This document shows, piece after piece, positions 1-6,135 of a stretch of DNA of 8,968 nt. The notes under the pieces were generated by a model, which saw only the letters and a program-made list of their open reading frames with translations, was not told the DNA's origin and made no database searches. Both the position numbers and the translations under genes were made by a program. The DNA comes from CAYNEO01 sp964396245 (GTDB taxonomy: Bacteria; Zixibacteria; MSB-5A5; GN15; FEB-12). The stretch's first letter is position 1; every line of letters begins with the position of its first letter. The stretch spans positions 1 to 8,968 of the forward strand of contig CAYNEO010000077.1 of NCBI GenBank assembly GCA_964396245.1. The letters are read 5' to 3'.

Positions 1-2
1 TG

Positions 3-185
3 GCTTTCTCCCGGGTCAACTATAACGTGCACTGGGCATCCGATGTCCTCGCCGGAGCGTTCATCGGTATCGCCGTGGGCCAGACGGTGGTGAAGATCAA
101 CCACCGGGTGAGAATGGCGGCGTCGGTCTATCCCTCGCCTGAAGGCGCCGGTGCCGGATTGAGTTTGGGAATCCCTTTCAATTAG
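3..185 (+). CDS. PAP2-family phosphatase, C-terminal end (5' truncated by window)
   Basis: The reading frame is open from the first bases to TAG at 183-185, giving the last 60 residues of a protein. Near its start it reads SRVNYNVHWASD, which fits the SR-x5-H-x3-D motif, the third conserved motif of PAP2 (type 2 phosphatidic acid phosphatase / vanadium haloperoxidase) proteins. In that family the His and Asp form part of the phosphate-binding active site, usually at the periplasmic face of the membrane. A hydrophobic stretch (VLAGAFIGIAVGQTVV) follows the motif, as expected for the last membrane helix, and then a short polar tail ending in GIPFN. The substrate (lipid phosphate, undecaprenyl pyrophosphate or other) cannot be told from this fragment. 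The gene converges on the minus-strand operon downstream. Confidence 0.85.
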   Translation, partial: AFSRVNYNVHWASDVLAGAFIGIAVGQTVVKINHRVRMAASVYPSPEGAGAGLSLGIPFN

Positions 186-327
186 GAGTAGGTTCACGGA
201 CACAGCGTCCATACGTGGACTTCTCCAGCTCCTGTTATGGACGGTCAGTAATCAGGCAGTGATATACTTGCGGATCGGCGGCCCTATCAACCGAATCTCG
301 GGGTTCTTGTCCATGTCTCTACGCCCC
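186..327. other. Intergenic tail after the PAP2 gene
   Basis: No gene is visible here. A small hairpin, GTCCA-TACG-TGGAC (207-220), lies 21 bases after the PAP2 stop and is followed by TTCTCC. A competing inverted pair, GTCCATA (207-213) with TATGGAC (236-242), overlaps it. Either could help end plus-strand transcription, but neither has a real T-run. Confidence 0.25.
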
Positions 328-372
328 CAAAAAGATCAGGCCGGGTGACAATGTATTTCTCACCCGGCCTGA
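328..372 (-). terminator. Rho-independent terminator of the minus-strand operon
   Basis: Positions 336-348 (TCAGGCCGGGTGA) and 360-372 (TCACCCGGCCTGA) form a perfect 13-bp inverted repeat around an 11-base loop. Read on the minus strand, the stem is followed directly by ATCTTTTTGGG, giving the T-run of an intrinsic terminator. It lies 37 bases after the stop of the hexad-repeat gene (409). On the plus strand the stem is followed by CAACTTG, so termination should be mainly minus-directed. Confidence 0.85.
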
Positions 373-408
373 CAACTTGATTTCATCAATCGAAATTTGC
401 CTGCACAC

Positions 409-1152
409 CTAAAGTTTGCTCATAGTCAGGCAGACATCGATTGCGTGGCCAAACGCAGGCGGCTTTTTCGATGTTATCCGTATGATCGCGTTCTGCTCGA
501 GATACTGCTCGGTAATAAATTCCCGGTCTCTCGACGGCTTCCAGAAATATTCTTCACCATCGATTCGCACTGACAGCGTCTGGTCCGGGTTATCGCGCTC
601 CGATGCCGCCGTGAATTCCAGCCGATAGTCACCCTCCGGATTGCGAAACATCCAGACAATTTCCTGCCGGTTACAGGACAGCTGGGCGCACATCACTATC
701 GGTCCGCTGTCACCCGGTTCGATTACAATCACGGTATCGATTTGCAGTACCGTGTCGATGATATATACTGTGTCGGTCTGAGATGTACTGTCCACCACGA
801 AAACCGTGTCAATCTGATACACCGTGTCCACCGCAAACATGGTATCGACCTCCACCAGCGTGTCCACCACGAAGACCGTGTCGATTTGCATGACCGTATC
901 CGACACGTAGGTTGTATCGTACACCCAGTTGGTGTCAATGACCATGACGGTATCGTTAACAATCACCGTATCGACAACCGTCCCACTGTCAATCACTACC
1001 ACGGTATCGATGATGTACAGCGTGTCCACACGGACAAACGGTGGCCCCGGGTTCGGAAGGTCCGAGCTTTCCAGCGGCTGTGAACAGTTGACGAATATCT
1101 GTAAACCGACGCAAAAAAGCGCCAGCACTGCAAGTGCAATCAGTCTTTTCAC
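409..1152 (-). CDS. Exported protein with 17 tandem DTV-type hexapeptide repeats, probable lipoprotein
   Basis: The 247-aa protein starts at a GTG (1150-1152) that shares four bases (GTGA) with the stop of the upstream gene. A strong GGAGGT (1158-1163) lies five bases before it. Residues 1-23 form a signal sequence (KR, hydrophobic core, then FVNC). Cys23 could be a lipidated cysteine, but Asn at -1 is not canonical. Residues 43-144 are 17 uninterrupted six-residue units with Asp-Thr (twice Asp-Ser) at exact spacing: D43, D49 and so on to D139. Between them the positions alternate hydrophobic V/I with variable residues, so the consensus is roughly V/I-D-T-V-x-V/I. The C-terminal domain (about 150-247) is polar, has Cys155, Cys160 and Cys241, and matches no family I know. 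The repeats suggest an extended or solenoid beta stalk. Co-expression with an OmpA-domain barrel suggests an envelope or surface role, but function is unknown. Confidence 0.85.
   Translation of the reverse strand: MKRLIALAVLALFCVGLQIFVNCSQPLESSDLPNPGPPFVRVDTLYIIDTVVVIDSGTVVDTVIVNDTVMVIDTNWVYDTTYVSDTVMQIDTVFVVDTLVEVDTMFAVDTVYQIDTVFVVDSTSQTDTVYIIDTVLQIDTVIVIEPGDSGPIVMCAQLSCNRQEIVWMFRNPEGDYRLEFTAASERDNPDQTLSVRIDGEEYFWKPSRDREFITEQYLEQNAIIRITSKKPPAFGHAIDVCLTMSKL
721..1026 (-). repeat. 18-bp-period tandem repeat coding 17 hexapeptides
   Basis: This 306-bp stretch equals 17 x 18 bp and codes for residues 43-144 of the hexad protein. Units differ in DNA sequence but keep a recurring GACAC(G/C)GT-like core on the minus strand (Asp-Thr-Val codons). 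No unit is lost or shifted out of phase. The units at D55 and D121 carry Ser in place of Thr, which marks older divergence. Confidence 0.9.
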
Positions 1153-1163
1153 TTCCCACCTCC
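1149..1163 (-). promoter_or_regulatory. Translational coupling site (GTGA overlap with strong RBS)
   Basis: The TGA stop of the OmpA-like gene (1149-1151) overlaps the GTG start of the hexad-repeat gene (1150-1152). The GGAGGT at 1158-1163 lies inside the upstream coding sequence. This arrangement supports coupled, roughly matched translation of the two proteins. Confidence 0.8.
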
Positions 1164-2105
1164 GATGATTGTATGGAGAGTAATCCAGATCAGGAACAGG
1201 TCGTTATCCGACTCCGATGTCGCTACGCCGGCAAAGCGGCGTTTCGAGGGATTGTATACTGCCGTGACAGATAGAAATTCGAAGGGCGTTCCCCGCACGC
1301 CAATCACCGGGCCCTCCGACATCCGCACGTATTTGTAATACTGTTGAGATATCTGCTCAATGCGAATCCAGCCGCCGACCGCACCGACCGGGATGTCTTT
1401 GAACGGGAAGAAAATCACATCCGCCCCCACCAGCCGCCGCCGTGTATCAAGATCGACTCCGCCAAACCCGTAAGAAGTGTTCCAGAGCGTGTAGCCCGCT
1501 ATCGCCTCGACATAGATCATCCGGTTCCAGATCGCTGCCCCGGAAACGACCGGGATGCCGCCAAATGGCGATGAGGAAAACCCGATACCGAACTGCACGC
1601 CAACCTTCTGCTCTGGTATCACCGGCACTTCCCGTATCTCGGTAAAATGCTTCTCGATCGGCGGGCGTTTCTCCAGCGTGTCAATCCGCGCCTCCAGTTC
1701 CGAAAGTTCCCACGCAATGCGGACACTGGCATAGCGGTATTCCGGCCCGACAATCTCGACATCTTCCGAGCGGATAATAATCTGCGCCGAATCGATTCCG
1801 AAATCTTCCACCAGAACATTACGCAGGGCGTGGGCGCGACCCAGGGCCAGGCCGGGGTTTTTCGCATCGTTGTTCTCGCGGTAGCGCTCACCGTCGGCCC
1901 CGCCGGTCACCACCGCGAGCGTCAGCGGGTGCTCGTGAAGAATGTCGGCGATCGTCTGAAGCTTGGGATAATACGGTTTGAAAAATTCTTTGCCGACACT
2001 GCCACCGACTCCGAGCGGGAAACTATCGATGACTACTTCCTGCGAAATCGCGCTCCCGGTGAGTATGACCAGAAAGCCGACAAGTATGACTATGAGCTTC
2101 TTCAT
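1149..2105 (-). CDS. OmpA-like domain protein with C-terminal beta-barrel-like region
   Basis: The protein has 318 aa, an ATG start and an AGGGG six bases upstream. Residues 1-21 are a signal peptide with likely cleavage at AIS|QE. Residues 40-132 resemble the OmpA C-terminal peptidoglycan-binding fold: a helix (LQTIADILHEHP), a strand with Asp71 in GGADGE, then N83-x2-L86-x3-R90-A91 (NPGLALGRA) and LVEDFGID. Asp71 and Arg90 correspond to the Asp and Arg that bind diaminopimelate in OmpA-family domains; Ala replaces the usual Thr before the Asp. A short helical or coiled linker (133-148) follows, then about 150 residues of alternating strands with many Gly and aromatic residues (165-318), which look like a small membrane barrel. 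The domain order is the reverse of classical OmpA. The protein is probably in the outer membrane and anchored to peptidoglycan. It is first in an operon with the hexad-repeat protein. Confidence 0.8.
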   Translation of the reverse strand: MKKLIVILVGFLVILTGSAISQEVVIDSFPLGVGGSVGKEFFKPYYPKLQTIADILHEHPLTLAVVTGGADGERYRENNDAKNPGLALGRAHALRNVLVEDFGIDSAQIIIRSEDVEIVGPEYRYASVRIAWELSELEARIDTLEKRPPIEKHFTEIREVPVIPEQKVGVQFGIGFSSSPFGGIPVVSGAAIWNRMIYVEAIAGYTLWNTSYGFGGVDLDTRRRLVGADVIFFPFKDIPVGAVGGWIRIEQISQQYYKYVRMSEGPVIGVRGTPFEFLSVTAVYNPSKRRFAGVATSESDNDLFLIWITLHTIIGGGK

Positions 2106-2173
2106 GACGAACCCCTATATGCTGAAGAGTCTCGTCCACCGCCGCAGCGCTGTTGCCGCCGGGCGTGTCGGGA

Positions 2174-2210
2174 CGATTGTCCGGCGTGCTGTGCAATAAT
2201 CGGACAATCG
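2174..2210. repeat. 10-bp perfect inverted repeat with 17-base spacer
   Basis: CGATTGTCCG (2174-2183) is mirrored by CGGACAATCG (2201-2210). A nested pair, GTCCGGCG (2179-2186) with CGCCGGAC (2221-2228), allows an alternative hairpin sharing the left arm. Transcribed from the minus strand, it would sit about 70-120 bases before the OmpA-like start codon. It could be a regulator binding site, a leader structure or a decayed repeat. Confidence 0.5.
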
Positions 2211-2382
2211 CGGCTCCGGACGCCGGACATGCAGCGACATAGCCGCGCAAACCCTCGGTCCGGGCTGCAACTGCCTGCCTATTTCATCGTTTATCACAGC
2301 AAACGCCTTTCATTATCCGCTCTCAGGACGGGCAACTGACGCTGTGAGAGCGGGATTTCCTATTTTCAGAATACCTATAGAG

Positions 2383-2398
2383 CAAAGAGCGTACCCGA
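2383..2398 (-). repeat. Copy 1 of a 16-bp motif (TCGGGTACGCTCTTTG on minus)
   Basis: Fifteen of 16 bases match positions 5104-5119. The similarity carries on weakly into the following CT-ATAG-GGTA bases on the minus strand. Both copies lie upstream of a minus-strand gene for an exported outer-membrane-type protein. It may be a shared promoter element or a duplicated leader remnant. Confidence 0.5.
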
Positions 2399-2522
2399 TG
2401 CGGAAAAGGCGGAGTTGGTAAATCCGGATGTTCGGGAGGTGAACAGGGTGGACTGCCAGTGAACCGGCAATGGGTGCTGCTTCGTCCTACGATCAGCTCT
2501 TGTGAAAATAAGCTGTTAATTA

Positions 2523-3395
2523 TCAGTGGAAGTCGTAAGCCAGCGTCAACCCGTACAATCTATCATAGATCGCGGTCTGATCCTGATCCAATGGCCACAG
2601 TACCCGGAAGCCCGGTCGAAAGTGACCGACACTGACACTGAGAATCCCCTCAAGGCTGTGCATCGTCATTCGACCGAAATCGCCGTCGCCGGATATATTC
2701 CCATAGAGCCCGAGCAAACCTACCAGCATGGAAAAGAACGAATTCTGATAACCGATTCGCCCACCGTACAGGAAATAGAATTCTGGAGAGGCGCCGTCAC
2801 CTTTCGATTTCTGCATCAATAGGTCCCCCCGCCACTGATACGCAAAGCCACTCGACATCACCTTTCGCTGTCCCAGCGCCGTTGACAGGGTCCAGGTCTC
2901 GGGGATGAAGACGCCCCACCGGTCTATCGAGGCAGCCGTGCCGATTATCGATGTGTTCGGCGATGAATTTGGAGCTATGGGCAGTCTGAAACCGATGTCA
3001 AAGGTGACACCGCCGTCCGACGATTCGAGATCCGCCCCCACGTATATGTTTCCCACTATCATGTCCATTTCGGCCGACTCCCACCAGTATATCGAATCAC
3101 GGATAAAGTCCGGGGACCGACGCCACGAACCCGTATAACCGGAATACGCTATAGGGATCTCCGCCACAAAATCGACCGCTTCGAATAACCGGAATCTGCC
3201 GGATAAGAATGTGACCGATGTCATCGAGGAGAAAAACTCGGATTGGTTCACGGCGATTTTGTAAACCTCCAAACCGAGGCCGGGCTTGCTCGCCCTGTCC
3301 GTCCACGCCGTCTGAGCACCACCCAACAACGGCAATATACTTATGATGAGCGACGATATGACAGTCAACCTGAAACGCTTGAGATGTTGTGACAT
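2523..3395 (-). CDS. Predicted outer-membrane beta-barrel protein, paralog A
   Basis: I place the start at the ATG at 3393-3395, four bases after GGAGG (3400-3404); a longer form from a TTG at 3416 would overlap the upstream stop and has no better site. The 290-aa product has a signal peptide (KRFR, hydrophobic core, cleavage GGA27|QT). It is a full-length paralog of the 4209-5060 product. Shared blocks include FLSGR, AEIP/AELP-A-SG, IGN-Y-G, IGT-AS-DR-G-FIP, GYQN-SMLVGL-GLY and PLD-DQT near the C-terminus. The glycine- and aromatic-rich alternating strands suggest a transmembrane barrel similar to the broad 'MetA-pathway/transport' class of outer-membrane proteins. It carries a 10-residue-scale insertion around 90-110 absent from the other full copy. 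It lies 13 bases after the truncated paralog and probably shares its transcript. Substrate or function is unknown. Confidence 0.75.
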   Translation of the reverse strand: MSQHLKRFRLTVISSLIISILPLLGGAQTAWTDRASKPGLGLEVYKIAVNQSEFFSSMTSVTFLSGRFRLFEAVDFVAEIPIAYSGYTGSWRRSPDFIRDSIYWWESAEMDMIVGNIYVGADLESSDGGVTFDIGFRLPIAPNSSPNTSIIGTAASIDRWGVFIPETWTLSTALGQRKVMSSGFAYQWRGDLLMQKSKGDGASPEFYFLYGGRIGYQNSFFSMLVGLLGLYGNISGDGDFGRMTMHSLEGILSVSVGHFRPGFRVLWPLDQDQTAIYDRLYGLTLAYDFH

Positions 3396-3408
3396 TATTC
3401 CTCCAACC

Positions 3409-3831
3409 CTAATCAATCACGAAGCTCACGTTCAGTCCATACATGACTTTGAAGACATCGGCGAGGTCGCCACTGAGCGGTAGGAGCAGGCGGAATCCCG
3501 GCTGAATCACACCCTTATCGACACTGAACAGCGCCTCGAGAATATTCATGAACCGGGGCTCTCCTGCATCCGACTCCGCTGTTGCCAGGTACAAACCCTG
3601 CAGACCCAGCATGAACAAGTATTCATGCTTCCTGAATCCGCCTCGAGCGCCGTAGCGAAATTGCAGTTCCGCTGGTTCTTGAGTGCTCCCTATCCACTGA
3701 TGGATCACGCCGCCTCGCAGCTGATACACAAGGCCACTCTCTGAGGTCCGGCGCCGGCGCAACGATGGCATGATAGTAACAATGAGTGAGACGATAACAG
3801 TCCAAACAATAAGCCTGCTATATTCAACCAT
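3409..3831 (-). pseudogene. Internally deleted barrel paralog B (signal segment fused to C-terminal half)
   Basis: The 140-residue open frame starts at the ATG at 3829-3831, behind a purine-rich AAAGGGG-AAAGGAG stretch. Residues 1-24 (ending IMPSL) match in length and character residues 1-24 of the 4209-5060 protein (ending VLPSL). Residues 27-140 match its residues 166-283, including GLVYQLRGG versus GVVLQVRGG and PGFRLLLPL versus PGLRVVIPL. About 140 middle residues (420 bp), along with the signal-peptidase site, are missing and the frame is kept. The junction codes for RRRR and consists of a tandem CGCCGG-CGCCGG (minus strand, 3748-3759), so recombination between short GC-rich repeats could have removed the middle. 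Four arginines straight after the hydrophobic segment would disturb export. I treat it as a decaying copy, though a short product could still be made. Confidence 0.65.
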
Positions 3832-3866
3832 CTCCTTTCCCCTTTCTATCTCGGCCCGCGATACAG

Positions 3867-3971
3867 TCAATCGTAGATCAAATAACGTGCCGTCAGTGCG
3901 AATGCGCCCTGTCGAAGATCTTGATCGTCATTCTTGATTGATATAACACGCGACTCCCAGTCCAACTCCCT
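3867..3971 (-). pseudogene. Possible 3' remnant of a fourth barrel paralog
   Basis: On the minus strand a frame ending in TGA (3867-3869) reads WESRVISIKNDDQDL, then RQGAFALTARYLIYD. It can be laid over the last 30 residues of the neighbouring paralogs: RV-I at the RVL/RVV position, then a D/N-x-D-Q turn at the LDQDQ/LDKDQ position, then FALTARY at the YGLTLAY position with one residue of slippage. The frame stays open upstream to about 4029, but the earlier residues no longer look barrel-like. It sits 36 bases before the start of paralog B. It is too short to be sure of; chance similarity of amphipathic strands is the alternative. Confidence 0.35.
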
Positions 3972-4143
3972 ACAAGTATGCTTGGTGGGACAACGCCCGA
4001 GGCGACATCTCACCCCATGTGGAATATAAATGGGTTAGACTCCGAAGACAAGACTGAATTGGCCGACAGGACAGAGACAAATCGTAAATGGCTTACCTAT
4101 ATCCCCCCTTACTGCCGGTTCTCAACATCTGATACAAGCAACG

Positions 4144-4176
4144 GGGGCGCGGCCCGCCATGCGGGTCACGCGCCCC
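4144..4176 (-). terminator. GC-rich hairpin after the 4209-5060 gene
   Basis: GGGGCGCG (4144-4151) pairs with CGCGCCCC (4169-4176), and inside it CCCGC (4153-4157) pairs with GCGGG (4161-4165) around a three-base loop. It starts 33 bases past the stop of the minus-strand gene. The bases after it on the minus strand (CGTTGCTTG) are only weakly T-rich, so it may be a strong pause or 3'-end stabiliser as much as a classical terminator. Confidence 0.6.
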
Positions 4177-4208
4177 TCCGCGCGAGAAAGCTGGCACCCA
4201 CTCACGCG

Positions 4209-5060
4209 TCAGTCGATCAGGAACCCGATATTGAGGCCGTAGATGGCGTCAAATACGTCGGTCTGGTCCTTGTCCAGCGGAATCACGACCCGAAGACCGG
4301 GCTGTACCGAACCCAGCCTGATGTGGCCGATCGCTTCGAAACTGTGAATCGAGCGTTCGGCAAAGCCGAGCTCCAAACCATCGAGCGAGCTTGCTCGATA
4401 CAATCCGCTCAACCCGACCAGCATGGAGTAGCTGGCGTTCTGGTATCCGACACGCCCGGCGTAGTGGAGATATGTCTCCGCTTCGGAGTGCCTCCGGTCT
4501 GTGGGATCCAGGAAGACAGGACCACCGCGCACCTGAAGCACAACGCCGTTTGACATCAGCCGGCGATAGCCAATCATTCCGGACAGCGACCAGGCGTTCG
4601 GTATGAACGCTCCCGGACGGTCCAGACTGGCCATCGTTCCGATGAGCGCGGCGTCGTACTTCGACTCTGCGCCAAGCGGCGGCCGGAAGCCCAGTTCAGC
4701 CGTAAGCGCACCGTCACCGGATTTCAGATCAATACCCAGATAGGGATTGCCGATCATCCACTGACTCGCGCTCACATCGGTTCCGAACCCAGAGATCCCA
4801 TCGATTCCGGAATGGGCCACGGGCAACTCGGCCACCACTCCCACATTGTCGACAACGGTATAGCGGCCCGAGAGGAACATGGCCGTCGTCCAGAACGTGT
4901 ACATGCTGCTTTTCGGTGAGACCTGGTAGGTTTCGAAGTTGAAGACATTCCGATTGTCCCGATCCTGCCAGCCCGTCTGAGCGCCGCACAGTGACGGTAA
5001 CACGGCGACGACCAGTATCACCGCAATGACCGATACTGTGAACTTCACACTCTTTCGCAT
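4209..5060 (-). CDS. Predicted outer-membrane beta-barrel protein, paralog C
   Basis: The 283-aa protein has an ATG start with AAGGGG about eight bases upstream. Residues 1-27 are a signal peptide (RKSVK, long hydrophobic core, cleavage CGA|QT). Its body has the alternating pattern of a transmembrane barrel: FLSGRYTVVDNVGVVAELP, WMIGNPYLGIDL, ALTAELGFRPP, SLSGMIGYRRL, GYQNASYSMLVGL and a last strand YGLNIGFLID. IGNPYLG is a block often seen in outer-membrane transport-type barrels. It is the most intact member of the local family: paralog A is full length but diverged, B has lost its middle. The ending lacks the usual terminal Phe of outer-membrane proteins. It is divergently arranged from the CPBP protease and ends in a GC-rich hairpin. 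Function is not known. Confidence 0.78.
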   Translation of the reverse strand: MRKSVKFTVSVIAVILVVAVLPSLCGAQTGWQDRDNRNVFNFETYQVSPKSSMYTFWTTAMFLSGRYTVVDNVGVVAELPVAHSGIDGISGFGTDVSASQWMIGNPYLGIDLKSGDGALTAELGFRPPLGAESKYDAALIGTMASLDRPGAFIPNAWSLSGMIGYRRLMSNGVVLQVRGGPVFLDPTDRRHSEAETYLHYAGRVGYQNASYSMLVGLSGLYRASSLDGLELGFAERSIHSFEAIGHIRLGSVQPGLRVVIPLDKDQTDVFDAIYGLNIGFLID

Positions 5061-5103
5061 AACATCACCCCTTTCTTGTTTAGGGTCCTGTACCGCTATC
5101 AGT

Positions 5104-5119
5104 CAAAGAGCGTGCCCGA
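5104..5119 (-). repeat. Copy 2 of the 16-bp motif (TCGGGCACGCTCTTTG on minus)
   Basis: It differs at one base from 2383-2398 and ends 44 bases before the ATG of paralog C. On the minus strand the motif leads into TTGACT (-35-like), but nothing close to a standard -10 follows at 16-18 bases (CTAAAC/TAAACA). The placement suits a promoter or operator of paralog C. Confidence 0.45.
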
Positions 5120-5309
5120 GTCGATGGAGTGTGATACTAAAGCGGAACCTCTTGCGGGACAAGGGAATGTATGCGCGTAACGGGACGGCCAAATATCCGG
5201 GGTGTGGTTAGGTGGTAGTCACCCCTGTGTAGCTGATAGTCAGGGCTCGAGAATTACGCAACAAAACCGGAGCCAGTTTCGTAGTTCTGCCGGAGGTGTA
5301 ATCTCTACT

Positions 5310-6038
5310 ATGCAATTACTAAACGGTTTGGTGGTTGAAAACGAAACACTGGCGCCTCAGCCGTCGAAAAGGCTGTCTTTCTTCTTCTACAACAAGGTAA
5401 GCGTCACCGCTCTTGTGCTGATCATGATACTCGCCACAGTTTTGATACCCGGATTCGGCGCGCTCATTCCGGTGCTCATTACGCTGGCGGCGTTACTGTG
5501 TTGTCTGAAGGAGGGCTCAAACAAGCTTTTGGGTTTAACCCGGCCTGAGTCACTACGCAAGACCCTTTTGATCGGTGCGGTCGGTGGCATCGGACTTCAA
5601 ATGGCATTCAACATCCTGGTTGATCCGTTGTTCGAGTTGATCGCCGGTTCCCCGCTGGACCTGAGCAACGTGGATAACGTCAAAGGAAATGTGCTCATAT
5701 ACGTGGTCTGGCTCGCTATCGGCTGGGTGATCGGCGGCTTCCTGGAGGAGCTTTCTTTCCGCGGCTATCTGATCACGCGGGTCCGATTTCTTCTTGGTCG
5801 AAATTTCGTCGGAACTTCGGTGGCTGTCCTCGCGAGTATTGTCCCGTTCGGCATAGCACATATGTATCAGGGATGGGCGGGAGTTCTCAGCGCTGCGGTC
5901 ATGGGACTTTGCTTTGCGGTCTTCTTTATCAGAAGCAATTACAATCTCTGGTTGCCAATACTGGTCCACGGCTTTGCCAACACCACCGATCTGACACTCA
6001 TTTACCTTGGTGTACAGCAGACCTTCCGTCTGTTCTAG
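5310..6038 (+). CDS. CPBP-family intramembrane metalloprotease
   Basis: I choose the ATG at 5310 (242 aa). The frame extends to a GTG at 5202, but that N-terminus is polar and has no ribosome site, whereas GGAGGTG lies at 5292-5298; its 11-base spacing is longer than usual. The protein has about seven hydrophobic segments (roughly 28-46, 48-65, 85-107, 128-148, 168-184, 190-206, 213-233). All three CPBP (CAAX protease / bacteriocin-processing) motifs are present: E146-E147-x3-R151 (EELSFRG), F-x3-H184 (FGIAH) and H220-x3-N224 (HGFAN). In this family the glutamates and histidines form the active site in the membrane. Bacterial members serve in bacteriocin self-immunity, peptide maturation or regulated proteolysis; which applies here is unknown. 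The C-terminus ends shortly after the last helix. It stands alone between two minus-strand genes. Confidence 0.88.
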   Translation: MQLLNGLVVENETLAPQPSKRLSFFFYNKVSVTALVLIMILATVLIPGFGALIPVLITLAALLCCLKEGSNKLLGLTRPESLRKTLLIGAVGGIGLQMAFNILVDPLFELIAGSPLDLSNVDNVKGNVLIYVVWLAIGWVIGGFLEELSFRGYLITRVRFLLGRNFVGTSVAVLASIVPFGIAHMYQGWAGVLSAAVMGLCFAVFFIRSNYNLWLPILVHGFANTTDLTLIYLGVQQTFRLF

Positions 6039-6135
6039 GACTCAGAGCGACCAGTGTGCACGACCTGAGGATACCCGCGCACGAAGTCTATGCGCACCTG
6101 ATAGCGCGCGATACCGACGAGCCCGGCCGCCCGGA

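Larger units (their letters stand above)
2106..2522. other. 417-bp non-coding gap between the OmpA-like gene and the paralog cluster
   Basis: I find no credible gene here; the plus-strand open frame over its left part is a shadow that runs on from the antisense of the OmpA-like gene. The gap holds a 10-bp inverted repeat (2174-2210) and a 16-bp motif at 2383-2398 that recurs upstream of the 5060 gene. On the minus strand TTGCTC...TAGGAA with a 17-base spacer overlaps that motif and could be a weak promoter for the OmpA-like operon, which would give a 5' leader of roughly 250 bases. No good terminator follows the stop at 2523. Confidence 0.4.

Noticed and set aside
1647..2339. Long plus-strand open frame of 230 codons.
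   Set aside because: It is antisense to the OmpA-like gene, has no ribosome site, and its translation is arginine-rich and unlike any family.
2403..2490. GGGAGGTGAA...CTGCCAGTGAACCGGCA looked like part of a cobalamin riboswitch.
   Set aside because: The conserved GCCACTG box and the order of core elements are missing, and no related gene follows on that strand.
3843..3870. TTGACT-N16-TAGAAA on the minus strand as promoter of the truncated paralog.
   Set aside because: A start about seven bases after the -10 would cut away the ribosome site and leave almost no leader before the ATG at 3831.
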